Shown: positions 43,973 to 55,443, counted from the stretch's first letter. The stretch: 64,000 nt of DNA from Brachypterus glaber (GCA_958510825.1 OY294049.1:7440001-7504000), one strand, 5' to 3'. Program-made: numbers and translations. The notes: a model not told the origin generated them from the letters alone.

Positions 43973-44320
43973 AAATGTTGCCTGGGGTCGAAATAGGCAA
44001 AAACGTTTAGTATTTACTACGTAACGAATTCTCAGTGAAGTTTGTTTACATTTAACAATGATTGTGCCAAAAATATCCAGTGTGGAAATCGACCAAACAT
44101 TTTTTTTTTTTTTCATTTTCAGGTTTAGAATGTCATGAAATGAGGAGAAAATGTAAAAAAAGTTGGTGCTAAAAAATGTTTATCTATCTGTCTGTCTTTT
44201 TGTAAAACCTATAATTTGTAACCGAAATGTCCGATTTAAAAAATTATTCTACGAAACGATGTAGGACCTTTGTAATATGTGCCCGAGAGGCAAGTCACTC
44301 TTCATTTTCAGGACGAAATA
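43973..44320. other. no gene seen
   Basis: Contains a T-run at 44100 and a short TCTATCTGTCTGTC tract at 44184-44200. Confidence 0.5.
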
Positions 44321-44417
44321 TCGCCTATTACATTAATCAATATGGCCCATATCGCCTCAAGATCGCCCGATATGGCCTCGATATTGCCCCCGATATCGCA
44401 TCATATCGCCTCTCGAA
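44321..44417. repeat. degenerate ATATCGCC/ATATGGCC tandem repeat
   Basis: ATATCGCC, ATATGGCC and GATATTGCC motifs recur at 8-18 bp spacing about nine times. The small plus-strand frames across it come from the repeat. Confidence 0.65.
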
Positions 44418-44511
44418 GAAATGAAAACCGCTCCTGTGACTTTCCCCCCGTATGTGCCACATTTAATATAGTTGAAATTGGCATAGTACAAAAATAAATT
44501 CGATTTAGGTT

Positions 44512-44603
44512 GCTTAAAATTATTGTGGCCTAAAATTATTGTAGCCTAAAATTACTTTGGCCTAAAATTTGTGACCTAAAATTTGAGTGGCCTAAAATAT
44601 TGT
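44512..44603. repeat. 16 bp minisatellite (GCCTAAAATTATTGTG)
   Basis: Six consecutive units beginning G(C)CTAAAATT, mostly 16 bp long, diverging towards the right. Confidence 0.9.
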
Positions 44604-44619
44604 GTCAATCAAGGTTTTA

Positions 44620-45690
44620 CATTAGACCATAGAATTTTCTTGTGTTTTTCCTTGCCAATAAACAAAACGTCACATGCAGTCTCTTAATCTACGCTCATCG
44701 TGATATCACGCTTAAAAAAATTAAAAGAATATTTTTTTATTCTGCCCCAATACCCTTTTTGCCCTGGATCTTCCAAATGTTAAAATGTGTCAAATTTCTT
44801 TATATTTATTTTTTTTATGGCTCCATTATACTGACGTGTTTATCTAAAAGTTCTCCAAAACTACAGTATAAAAGTTAAAAGTAGGATACATTCTTTATAT
44901 GTGTATTAAAGTCTACCATGTAGACTAGTTTCGCCTCGAAAATAGTTTCAATAACAAAGTTTAATGACTCTTAAGTTTTGATGTTTTTTCTGTTATGCTT
45001 GTCGACACGTCGGAATTGCAAATAAAATCCATTATAGCATTCAGGAATTCACTTCCTCATTTTCTAGAGCAAATTTTCACACCTTAAGTAGGTTATTACA
45101 CAGGTTATTATAGAATGGCTTATCTTTTCTGCTGCAAATAAAAAAGTAAGGATTAATTCCAGAAAATAGCTGTTAAATACGAAAAATACTTTAACTGTTT
45201 TAAACAAAACTTTAGGTTAATTCTCTCATGGGCAATATCTTACTTTACCCACTAGTACCATAAATAACTATTATCTCAGGAAATGTTTAAACAAATTGTT
45301 TGATATAAGCTGCACTACTACACTGATTGAACAATAACGTAATTAGGTTATAGTATACAACAATAAATAGTTGTATATGCGCCAACCACTATGCAATATA
45401 TTGCATAGAATACAAAAACAAAAAATTAAACGTGTTCGGTATTTACAAACGAGTGCAGTTGTTTCATTTACAACAACAAACTTTATTACCGACTTCCGTA
45501 GGTTATCTGTATTATCGGCGGTCGTTGACCGTGAATTTAGTGAATTTTAAAAAACAGCCACTAGTGGCGGTACAATAGTTTTCTCTCTCTATCATTTGAC
45601 TTTCTCTTATAGTGTATTTCTTATATGTAGTTACTGGACGTGATGCTGTCAAATAGGTATCTTTTACAGAAGAAGAAGAAAAAACATTTC
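44620..45690. other. no gene seen
   Basis: AT-rich. Includes ATGCAATATATTGCAT at about 45390, a short palindrome next to GCGCCAACCAC, with a related phrase near 53520. No supported ORF. Confidence 0.5.
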
Positions 45691-45702
45691 TGTCTTGTTT
45701 AA

Positions 45703-45830
45703 GGCCCGGTTGTACAAAACTGGCACAAATCTGAACCTACCCTATCTGTCATGGAAACGATTGTTGCAACAAAAGTTTCCATGGTAAAGGAGCCTCGCTC
45801 AAAGTTAAACCAGGTTTGTACAACCGGGCC
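45703..45830. mobile_element. PIF/Harbinger-like MITE, 128 bp
   Basis: The ends GGCCCGGTTGTACAAA and TTTGTACAACCGGGCC are exact inverses, flanked by TAA on both sides (45700-45702 and 45831-45833). A 3 bp TWA duplication with GG(G)CC-type ends fits PIF/Harbinger (Tourist-like) elements. No ORF. Confidence 0.9.
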
Positions 45831-46402
45831 TAAGTAGGTACCCCGAACGTTATTATACTAACGTATTTTTGACTTTTATTCATAGTAAAGTAATATTTTT
45901 AAAATATTCAATAATTTGTTTTAAGTTTAATTAGTACTTGTTTCAAGAAAATTTGTATTAATACTATTTTTCAATACAACTATCTATAGATACTTGTCAA
46001 CTTTTATTTAATTTTCTTTAAAACTCAATGCAAGAATTGTTTATTAAACCAATCACTTCTACTTGACTCAAGTTTGAACATCTTGGTCTAAGTTAGATAC
46101 GTATTTAACTTTAATCAAGCTAAACATTTAGTTTAAGTACTTTACTTGATAATATAAAAACTTTTGGGCCAGTTTATCTAAATCTTACGTACTTGTTTTT
46201 AGTAATTATTTTTCTGTGTGTTTTTAAAGGGCCACCGAATATTAAATATAAATATTATTCTCATAAAGTTATTCCAAATACGATATGGGTACTTGACAAA
46301 CATAACAATAATTGCTTACTTTTTCTACAATGCAGCTATAAAATGATAAAATATTAGGTAGATATAAAGGCTGGGAGTGGCTAAAAAACGAATTATAGTC
46401 AT

Positions 46403-46665
46403 TGGCTGAGTTCAATGGAAACAGCAAAATGATAAGTTTTGCTAGCAAACTGCTAATATCTGTCACTTGTCACAACCACCATTTGAAGTTAGAAACACCC
46501 ACAAAAAGTACATTCCCGCCCTTTTATAAAATTAATCAAAAGTAATCACCTCAAAACGTTGATGAGAAATGATTCAGCCACATCTGTCAATCGAAACTGA
46601 TCATAGCGTTCAGTAGTGATTTGATACCTTTCGATGAGTTTTGCTGTTTCCATTGAACGCAGCCA
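46403..46665. mobile_element. 263 bp MITE, TGGCTG ends
   Basis: TGGCTGAGTTCAATGGAAAC and AGCAAAA at the left are mirrored by TTTTGCTGTTTCCATTGAAC and GCAGCCA at the right. The partner copy at 33250-33475 is in the opposite orientation. The ORF at 46269-46466 is chance. Confidence 0.85.
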
Positions 46666-46707
46666 TTGATATAATTATAAATTAAATGGTTTGTTGAATA
46701 ACTTTAA

Positions 46708-46983
46708 GCGCCGTCCACAGACTCGTATAACCATAAAAATAACGTTGTAACCCTGCGTACACGACATATGACGGCACATTAAGACCTATTTATAAATGCT
46801 ACGTAAAAACGTAAACGTAAAATCTTAAAAAATTCAGTACGCTGATTGGTTCAACCTTGAATTGAACCAATCAGAGTACTGCGTTGCTTACGTTTTTACG
46901 TAGCATTTGTAAATAGGCCCTTAAGCCAATTATGCCATGGTTGTATGTCATGTATTATTGTTATGAGAGACTCTGGACGGCGC
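46708..46983. mobile_element. MITE with GCGCCGTCC ends, interrupted
   Basis: GCGCCGTCCACAGACTCGTA at the left is mirrored by GAGACTCTGGACGGCGC at the right. It is interrupted by a 138 bp hairpin at 46783. Without it the element is about 134 bp, like its relatives at 33552-33686 and 47941-48079. Confidence 0.85.
46783..46920. mobile_element. 138 bp hairpin MITE inserted at TTAA
   Basis: GACCTATTTATAAATGCTAC, GTAAAAACGTAA and a central ATTGGTTCAACC/ATTGAACCAAT pair form a nearly complete hairpin. TTAA lies on both sides (46779-46782, 46921-46924). A relative of the host MITE at about 33700-33715 has the uninterrupted site (reverse complement reads GGCACATTAAGCCAATCAC). TTAA suggests piggyBac-type, although TAA with GGGCC-like ends (PIF/Harbinger) fits almost as well. 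Confidence 0.88.
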
Positions 46984-46999
46984 GTCGCGGCGCCTCAAA

Positions 47000-47837
47000 A
47001 ATATGCTTAGGTAATTCTTGAAAGCAGCCCCATGCACTGATTAAAGCTTTTAGATAAATCGACTACGCTATTTTTAAATTGTGAAGAATGAGCATTTTAA
47101 TTACAATTTTCATTCCCTTACAATTCCACTAATGTGATCCATTAAATTAATTTAAAGTTCAAAGTTAAATCTTTTGTCTTGTTAACTCACCAAACTTACT
47201 GGTGGGCGTAAAGAATAAACCTATATAAATCTAAATCTAGAACTCTATTTAAAAGGAGAAATTGTGTATTTTAAAAAAATAATAAATAAAATGTAAACAT
47301 AGCGATAGAAAGATCTTCGAAATTTATTAGCTAGTAGGTCACATACTAAAGTTAATTTTTTTAAGGTATAGTTATTTTAAACTTTCCCGCTTGTAAACAA
47401 TCCCGAAATTACCATAGCAACGAAAGATACGCATGCGTCATAAGCAAAATGACTAGGCCCAATTTACACAACCGTAAAACGTTAACGTGCCATTAACGAG
47501 AACAAAACAATGGTTTATTCCTCTATATTATTGGAATAAAAGCGATTTTATAACCAAATTTTGTTTATACAGGAATACAAAAGTGTTTTTAGCAACAGCT
47601 TTATCAATTCTATTTTTTTACATAAAAACATCAATTCTATTTTTTTACATAAAAACATCATAAAAACAAAGTAAATTATATTATATTAAAAAATTATAAA
47701 TTTTGGTTATGTTGACATCCAAAACAAGCCACATGCTTCAGTGTAAATCGAACTTTGTGGAGTATTTAGCGGCAAATTTAAAATAACTATACCTTAAAAA
47801 ATTAAACTTTAAATATGAAAGCTTACTTACTCATTAG
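47000..47837. other. no gene seen
   Basis: AT-rich. CATCAATTCTATTTTTTTAC and ATAAAAA are duplicated in tandem at 47603-47665. A 23 bp inverted phrase (TTTTTAAGGTATAGTTATTT with the mirror near 47780) is present. Confidence 0.5.
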
Positions 47838-48488
47838 CTACAGACACGGCGTAAATTTTACTCCTGTATAGTATGCAGTTTGTGATTTCTCCCCACTCCG
47901 ACTAACTGCGTCTCATTACCTGTCAGGCATTTAGTTTAAAGGCCTATCCAGAAGCTTGCATAATAACATAAAACATAAAAATGCGGTGCTGTGATTGGCT
48001 TACAAGATACATGGCGGCACTTGAAGCCAATCACGGCATCGCATTGTTATGTATTACGTTCTTATGAGAGCACTAAGCCCTACACCTGAGCGCATGTGTT
48101 CATTTAAAATTTGTACGAAATAATAAAAACAATAGGGTTAAACCCTATTTGCAAAAAAAGCTGTTTTATTATTTTTTTTTTAATTTTTTGTTTATGTTGT
48201 TTATTTATGATTAAGTTTTTAATTATATCTTACAAATATTTTTGTCTTTCTTCTAACAAGTTATTTAAATAAATTTCCCTACCAAGTCAAAATTAACATA
48301 ACATAACATTATAGTACAAATTATATTATATAAATAACTCATTTAAATATTATGTTCTATAGCTCTAATTATAATTACAATTAAAGATAAAAGAACACGT
48401 TTAACGACAAATGAGTCAACATTTTAAACATTTTGTTCGACTTTTCAATTGTTTAAAGGGAGGCGCAATTTTTACGCCATGTCTGTAG
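47838..48488. mobile_element. X element, copy B (CTACAGACA ends)
   Basis: CTACAGACACGGCGTAAATT at the left is mirrored by AATTTTTACGCCATGTCTGT and AG at the right. It is colinear with copy A (14704-15803) but lacks the Tc1-like insertion. It has instead its own insertion of the MITE at 47941-48079. Confidence 0.82.
47941..48079. mobile_element. MITE of the GCGCCGTCC/GCTCGCAT family nested in X copy B
   Basis: GGCCTATCCAGAAGCTTGCA and TAATAACATAA pair with TTATGTATTACGTTCTTATG and AGAGCACTAAGCC. Inside, ATGCGGTGCTGTGATTGGCT pairs with AGCCAATCACGGCATCGCAT. Confidence 0.75.
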
Positions 48489-49025
48489 TAACGTTTCATG
48501 TCTGTGGCTGAGGGTTAAAGATATTTTGCAGAGCGAGCGAGCTTACATGCCTAGAATGGAATATTGTTTACAAATATTAAAAAATGTGGGAAAATTAAAG
48601 GATTGGCGGTTTGGGTCGCAGAACTGCCTGAAACTAGTCTAGGGTCTGATAACTGGATGCTGCAGTTAATTTACTTGGTATTTATAATTATAACTCTCTA
48701 TAATTTAAAATCTCCGCATAAATTCAGTGGCGTGCCCTTGAAAAGTTGGAAAATATCTGATATATTTTAAAATTTGGGAAATTGTTATCCTATTTTTATG
48801 CTGTTGTACATAAAACACTCTAAATAAATTCCCTATATTAATATAATTTCTAGTTTTTGTTGAATTTCCAAGTTAGACTATCCCCACTGATAGAAAGATC
48901 TAAATATAGTGCGTTGTTGTAACAACTTTGAGCTATATAATACCATTTTTAAGATTATTCTAAAACATTATAACGTTATATTAAATACAATATTATTAAA
49001 CTGTAAATTCATATTGTAATTCTAC
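48489..49025. other. no gene seen
   Basis: The 68-codon frame at 48564-48770 has no domain. Confidence 0.5.
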
Positions 49026-49909
49026 GCATGAAAGAAAGTCTCTCTTCTTTACGTCAAGAGCGTTATAAGGAGTGCGTGCTTACATCGGGCCTCCCACTTG
49101 CACACACATTCCAAACATATTTCCCGTAGCAACAGATCCGTGCGTCAAACTTTATTTAATAAGGTGGTTGCATGTATTATGGCCATGTATTTATTATGGC
49201 CAATTTGCCATAGTTCAAAAAGTAAGAATGAAAAAATTTTGATTACAATATTTTAAGTTAGTGTTTGTAACAAGATTCCTAGGGCAAGGGCTAGATCGCG
49301 CCACTATTAATGTTTTTAATTCTGCAACGATTTTAGTGATTTTCTTTTCGTTGGTAAACGATTATATATATTTTGAAAATTCATAACATTTGATTACAGT
49401 AAGTACTTTAAATTTTATTTATATTTTATTATAGCAAAACGTCCTATTTAACAGTTGGTCTATATAGAATTTCAGTCAGTAAACGTAACTTTAACAAAAA
49501 TTTAGGAAATCTTCTACATTACAATGTAGAGTAATATGGCCAGTTTGTGTGTATAGTAATATGGCCATGGCAATAAGCATGCTTCCTGCAGCTCGGTGAT
49601 AGATTTTACGTTTATTTACATAAATATTGTGTTAGAATAACAGAAAATTACAAAGGGCCATTTTTATTCAGATTGTGAATAATAAAAAAAAAAGCTTGTA
49701 TAAAATATTTATCAAGTATGTTTTACTTTACCTAAAGCCATTAATTTGTTTTTTTTTTATATATTTTATGAGGTGTATAGTTTTTATTTAACTTTTCAAT
49801 TTTTTTTTTTTTTTATATAATAAAAGGCAATAAAAAAAGCATAATATTTATATATTATATAAATACTGAACTTGATAATATTTAGAAAAATATTATTTAT
49901 TTTATATGT

Positions 49910-49944
49910 GGCCATATTACCAGCACCGTGTTGGTAATATGGCC
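49910..49944. repeat. hairpin GGCCATATTACCA / TGGTAATATGGCC
   Basis: 13 bp perfect arms with loop GCACCGTGT-like sequence. The phrase TAATATGGCC also occurs at 49175, 49205, 49531 and 49561, always in this 800 bp stretch. Confidence 0.75.
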
Positions 49945-49999
49945 CATTGACACATTTTTTTAAATGGCCTATAAATTTTTATTTTTTTAACTTTTTTCA

Positions 50000-51004
50000 T
50001 GTTTTTCTTTAATAACTTAAGCATAAATAAGTAATCTGGGCTCTATAAGTATAATTTTGTTTTGAAGTTATCTTCTTTAATTTTTATCAGCAATTATACG
50101 TTAGCATGGGCATAATACCTGCACTTACCTTAATACAACAACGTTGTTGTCACTAAAATAGTGTTTTGAGGAAGGATGATTAATAAATGTTTTGCGAAAA
50201 TTATGTTGTATTGTTGGCTTTTTTTGTCATGATTTTCGGGACAAAATAAGTTGACCTTTTATTTTAGTCATAAATATTTTTATGAGTTAAAAAATATTGG
50301 TTTATTAGTTGGAAAAAGTCCACCCCCCAACGATGTTTTCTCAGTACGCCCAGCATAAATTTTGTTCAAAAAAGACTAAAATGGAAATTATCTTTCAATG
50401 TACATCAATTTATATGCTTTTAGCCTAAGAAATGACTCCATTAGTAAATACTTCCTTCATTAGGCATTTTATGTATTTTTCTAAAATTACTATCATCGAC
50501 GACTTTTATGTACTTTTACGTAAAAGTGGAATCTTTCTATCTTGAAAATTTACCCTTTAAAATTTATTTTCTATACGTTCTTATAAGCTTAATTAACAAT
50601 ATCAGAAAATCATTTTACATTTTTATTTGATGCATAGCGTACTACATTAGCATACTCACTAAAAGAGTTTATTTTTCTCTTGTAAAGATAGTTAATCAAG
50701 CAAGGATATTCTAGCTAGTATATTCAACTTCAAGATGAAGTATAGGTAACTAAAAGAATCGCGCACGCGGCAGCTGGCCCGTGGTTTTATTGGTTAAAAC
50801 ACTCCAATGTCGCGAGAGTAGGGGTGTAGAAAATTAAACAGGTCAGTGCAATGAAGCCTGCAATGAATTGCAATGGACCGTTATACAGAAATATTTTGTT
50901 TTGAGTCCTACCCTGTCACTAAATCCGTTGTTTTCACGTGTGTTTGTTTACACTTACTACATTTTAAAGTTGAATATACTATAACAAAGTATCACTAATT
51001 AAGG
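50000..51004. other. no gene seen
   Basis: AT-rich. A less AT-rich patch at 50755-50830 (CGCGCACGCGGCAGCTGGCC) has no ORF or repeat partner that I found. Confidence 0.5.
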
Positions 51005-51672
51005 GATCTTTCTATTTTAAAAATAATCTTTTTTTAAGCATTTTTTTTGTATAGAAAGAAAAAACATATCATTTTGTAGGTATTTTTATTCATATTCAAA
51101 GAATACAAATAAAATTTATTTAGATTTTTTAAGTGCCATTTTCTGGCCATAATTTTTTTTTTTTTTTAAAGAACCATAAAAAAACGGTGGTCGCCATGAT
51201 TCCGGCCGTTTGGATCGACTGAAAAAAAAAACGAAATATTATTCAGTACTGAAGTCGCTATAGCCCTATCTAGAAAAAAATATATTGTGGCCAAAAAATA
51301 ACAAAATCACGGACGTTTTTCAAAATTTTTTAAATATTTTCAAACAAAAACGTCAGCCATTTTGTTATTTTTTGGCAAATTTTTTTTCTTCTAGATAGGG
51401 CTATAGCGACTTCAGTACTGAATAATATCCCGTTTTGTTTTTTTATTCAGTCGATCCAAACGGCCGGAATCATGGCGACCACCGTTTTTTGATGTTTTTT
51501 TTTTCAAAAAAAAAATTATGGCCAGAAAATGGCACTTTAAAAATCTAAAGAAATTTTGTTTGTATTCTTTGAATATGAAACATACCTACAAAATTTCACA
51601 ATTTTACCTTTTTTCTTTCTATATCAAAAAATGTTTAAAAAAAGATAATTTTTATAATTTAGAAGGTAAACT
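51005..51672. mobile_element. 670 bp palindrome, arms about 330 bp
   Basis: Left-arm blocks CTTTTTTTAAGCATTTTTTT, TTTTAAGTGCCATTTTCTGG, CGGTGGTCGCCATGATTCCG, ACTGAAGTCGCTATAGCCCT and GCCAAAAAATAACAAAAT are each mirrored in reverse order in the right arm, with few mismatches. The centre lies near 51335 and the spacer is only about 10-20 bp. No ORF. The near identity suggests recent origin. Confidence 0.93.
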
Positions 51673-51837
51673 AAAGACTCCTTAAAAGGTTATTCTTTAC
51701 TTATAAATGGAAATAGGAACGGAGTGTGTTTTCGGGGACCCGACCATAAAATGAGTTGATAGCTTAACTTTAATCTTTTGTTAATTTACGATTCTACCAA
51801 CAGACTGATTGGCAGCTTTTTTATTATTTTTAAAATT

Positions 51838-52620
51838 CACTGCCCAGTAAGTAAAAGAGCTTTCTCATTTTTCACACCAATATAAAAATTTTCAAGAAAA
51901 CTACCCCTATGCTCTCAGGGGGTGGATTTCCAAAAGTTTTATTTTAAGATTCAGTTTTAGCGACCTCAAATACCCTAATATCTCAATTAAAAAAAAACTG
52001 CCCCCGCCCCTCAGGGGGTGTAGTTTTTTTTTTTATTAACAGATTCACTTTCAGAAACCTCAAAAACTCCGATATACCAATTTTCTCGAAAACTACCCCT
52101 CGTCCCTCAGGGTGTGGAGTAAGAATTTTTTTATTATCAGATTCACTTTCAGCAACCTCAGAAACCCCAATATACCAATTTTCACGAAAACTACCCACGC
52201 CCCTCAGGGGGTGGAATTAGTAAAATTGTATTATCAGATTCAGTTTCGTCAATCCCAAAAACTCCTATACACTAGTTTTGACGAAAATATTGAAAACATT
52301 TAAGTATATTTACTTAGAAAATTCTTATTATCAGATTCAATTTCAGCAACCTTAAAAACCCCTATATAGCAATTTTCAATTTTTTGTAAAAAAAATGCAT
52401 TTCCCCATTTGCGCCCCTTGCCATACCTCAAGGTTCACCAAAAAGAATCCCAAGAACTTTTGATAACATACCTGTATGCCAAATTTCAAGTCTCTAGCTT
52501 AAAGCGTTCTCAAGTTATCGTGTACACAAGATTTGGCGGATAGACCCATCGACAATTTTTTTTCGCTCGAAATTAATTTATGTCGACATAAAACGTAATA
52601 AACGCAAAAATACGCAAAAA
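51838..52620. mobile_element. Y-family element, copy 3, five internal 96 bp units
   Basis: It starts TACTGCCCAGTAAGTAAAAG-like and AGAGCTTTCTCATTTTTCAC. Units starting near 51890, 51986, 52081, 52179 and 52271 each contain CC(C/T)CTCAGGG(G/T)GTGGA, ATTATCAGATTCA(C/G)TTTCAG and CCCCAATATACCAATTTTC. Then follows the core AAATTTCAAGTCTCTAGCTT and AAAGCGTTCTCAAGTTATCG, and the end ATAAAAGGCTTTCC mirrors the start. The ORFs at 51983-52303 are repeat translations. Confidence 0.88.
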
Positions 52621-52708
52621 AAATGAAAATTATTACACAAATAAAAGGCTTTCCATAAATTTTGAAAAATTTTAAAAAGCAAAGTCTTTTAGAGAAAATT
52701 TTATATAC

Positions 52709-52790
52709 GAGGTAATGCCCGTGCGAGGTATTTTCTTGTGAGGTAACGTCCTTTCGCGGTAGTTCCTGTTCGAGGTAATGGGCTTTCGGG
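52709..52790. repeat. 16 bp minisatellite (AGGTAATGCCCTTTCG type)
   Basis: Five units: CGAGGTAATGCCCGTG, CGAGGTATTTTCTTGTG, AGGTAACGTCCTTTCG, CGGTAGTTCCTGTTCG and AGGTAATGGGCTTTCG. The minus-strand frame over it (52672-52866) is a repeat translation. Confidence 0.88.
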
Positions 52791-52799
52791 TGAGTTTCA

Positions 52800-54020
52800 G
52801 TCCATGGACACCCCCTAAAATTAGATTGTTTTCAAAGCAATTTTTATGGATTATATTTCCCAACAATGGCTACAAAATGGCATGCAAAATCGTTTTTTTG
52901 TACTTCCGGTTTCATCTAAAGCTAAGTTAATTTTTTTTTAATGACACCCCCTATCTATTATTGCATTTTTGTATCCAGAAAATAAATTTACATTAAAAAA
53001 ATCACTTAAAGCTTTTTATTTTTTTATTTTAGTATGTTTTACTTTTTTTTATTAACATACAAGATTTATTTTTTTATAAATAAAATCTAATTTATGTGCA
53101 AAATGAGTGAAAAATTAAAACCATACTTTGGTATACCATTTTTCTGCATAATTGCGAAGAGTAAGTATATAATAAAAAGTCTTTTTCTTTTTATAAGACT
53201 TTAATGCCTACATTTGGGGTTACTTTAATTAAAGTGGTAACATAAATTACATGAAATAAAAACTGCATTGTCTTCCGAAAACGCTTTCAATATGACATAT
53301 TTTTTGTTCTTTTCTATACTAATCCCTCTGAATTTATTGTAGCCATATTTTAATATTTTTACATTATTATGGCGGTTTTATTTAATATAATTAATTTTAT
53401 ATATCTTTAAGAAAAGTCTTTTTAATTTGTTTCTTATCTTAAACCATTTGCGATTTTCCAACTTAAAATAAAGTTATTTTTACAAGCGTTATTAATACAA
53501 TAATATAGTGTTATATATGTGCCAACCGCAAATTGTACCATAGTATAGTACTATGACATGATAACATTTGTTGTATTTATTACAATTTTATGTTGTTTAC
53601 CTCTTAATTCAAGTGGTTGTTGTATAACATATTTATGTTATTACATTACAAAATATGGTTGGCGCCTATATTACAACAACATTTCTATTAGTGTACGTAC
53701 TTTTTGTACTTTTTATACTTTTTAGAGCGCGCCAAAATTGTGTAATTATTTTTAAGTTTGATATTTCAAGTTACTAAATATTTATTATATTTAGTTGACA
53801 CGGAGACACTCTGAACAAAACTGAATAATATCTAAATTTTTATATCTCTTTTTATATGATTTTTAAAACAAAAAAAGTCAATATTAAATTTATTTGACAA
53901 CGATTTTATCTCGGTATTTTTCTAAAGAAAGCAACTTATTTAATTATCCCGACAAAGAATCCAAATCTAATAAATTCACTAGATAATTACCATTTATGAC
54001 ATTTTAACGCTCTTGATGCA
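52800..54020. other. no gene seen
   Basis: AT-rich. (G)ACACCCCCTA occurs at 52808 and 52943. 53515-53700 holds two loosely inverted phrases (GTGCCAACC... and ...GGTTGGCGCC) that may be a small eroded element. Confidence 0.5.
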
Positions 54021-54299
54021 GAGAAGACAGCACGAATGATTCCTCCCCCTTGCGTCGGAGACTTTCTTTCATGCGGAGAACTATATATCTAGGCTTGAAA
54101 ATAAGTTTTAAGTGTAGCTACGGCTACGGTCTCTTAAAGAATTCATTAACGTATTTTTTAGTTCCTATTTTGGATGCTTAGAACGTGAAATTTTCTCTTT
54201 AACTGCAGTTTTCACGAGAACGGTATTACATAATTATATAATGACCAAAAAATTATATTTAATGGAGAAAATTTCAAAAAATCTACACATAAAAAAGTT

Positions 54300-54505
54300 C
54301 AGACAAAAAAAAAGTCAAAAAATTCGTTACTGTGGTTCAGAGGGTCCTAGACATATTAAATAAAAACTTTTTTTAGATGTATCCTTAGGAGAGTCCTAGC
54401 TTCCTTAGGGCTGATTTCCGGACCAACCTTTACAGAGACTTTTTTTTCGTATTTTATTGTAAAATTAATCCTTAAAGTTCTTAAACCTATTTCTGAATAA
54501 CCCTG
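54300..54505. repeat. half-element: right end of the CAGGGTTATTC/TA family
   Basis: CTTAGGGCTGATTTCCGGAC, TTTACAGAGACTTTTTTTTC and TTCTGAATAACCCTG, followed by TA. Matches the right arm of 58817-59539 and the left half at 55202. Confidence 0.65.
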
Positions 54506-55201
54506 TATAATGAAATGCGTAGCATTACATGTCTTTACGGTTTGTTTTATTATTTATATACAATAACACGGTTTGTTTTATTACTTTATACAATATCCAA
54601 TCTGTGCCTTGGTAGCTACAAAAAAAAAAACTTTAAAATAACGTTTTTTTATGCCTATAGACTGGGCTTTTTTATGATGGATGTTCACAAATATTGGTTT
54701 AATGTACTATTAAGATAAATGAGTATAATGATGGATTTTATATAAAAAAACTACACAAAAGTAAAAGAAAGACTGTTTACCCACTTCCATCTTTCTTTAA
54801 CATTGTATGAGTTATTCTTTTTAACATGTTACATGGTAAAAGGAAGTAAAGAGCAAACATCAGGTTTGTTGGTATAAATTTCTGACGCTGATTTATTATC
54901 AGAAAGATTTGATATACTATTTTGTAGTCCAAATTTAACCAAGCGGATGCACTTAATAATTCATTTTTGTACGCCGAAGAAAACCAACATTGTAAACTTA
55001 CTAGTTACCAGGATCTACACTGCAAAAAAAATTGCAATAAGGGAACCTTCAAGTATTACGTAACGCAAATTTTGATCATTGTGGACCCCCCCCTTGTAAC
55101 GCTATTTTCCTATACCATTAACATGGGCGTAACACTCCAAAATGACCCCCACCCTCCCTTAGGTGTAAATATTAGAATAAGCCTCTCTCTATGTACATTT
55201 A

Positions 55202-55290
55202 CAGGGTTATTCAGAAATCCAAACGAAAATGTAAGAGGTGATTCTGCGTTAAAAAATATGAAAAAAAGTTCCTATAAAGGTTAGTCTTCT
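55202..55290. repeat. half-element: left end of the same family
   Basis: TA, then CAGGGTTATTCAGAAATCC, GTAAGAGGTGATTCTGCGTT and TTCCTATAAAGGTTAG. This is the mirror image of the end at 54505 but lies to its right, so the two are outward halves of different copies. Between them, 55040-55160 holds CAAGTATTACGTAACGCAAA and GGACCCCCCCCTTGTAACGC, a phrase pair with no partner in the window. Confidence 0.6.
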
Positions 55291-55400
55291 GCAACTTTAA
55301 TTAAAATATAAACAATAATAACATATAACTATATTATAAATTTTTAGAGCAAAATATTGCATCTATTTTTTTTTGTTTATAAATTTTTTATATTACGCAT

Positions 55401-55443
55401 AAAAGTGCATCTCCCTTATTTTAAAAGTGCATCTCCCTTATTT
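55401..55443. repeat. 22 bp tandem duplication
   Basis: AAAAGTGCATCTCCCTTATT occurs twice in a row. Confidence 0.9.

Larger units (their letters stand above)
49026..54074. repeat. distant inverted pair GCATGAAAGAAAGTCTC, 5.05 kb apart
   Basis: GCATGAAAGAAAGTCTC at 49026 is mirrored by GAGACTTTCTTTCATGC ending at 54074. A second pair (CGTCAAGAGCGTTA / TAACGCTCTTGATG) lies just inside each. This could be one element filled by later insertions, or two separate copies in opposite orientation. No transposase lies between, and I see no target duplication. Confidence 0.45.
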
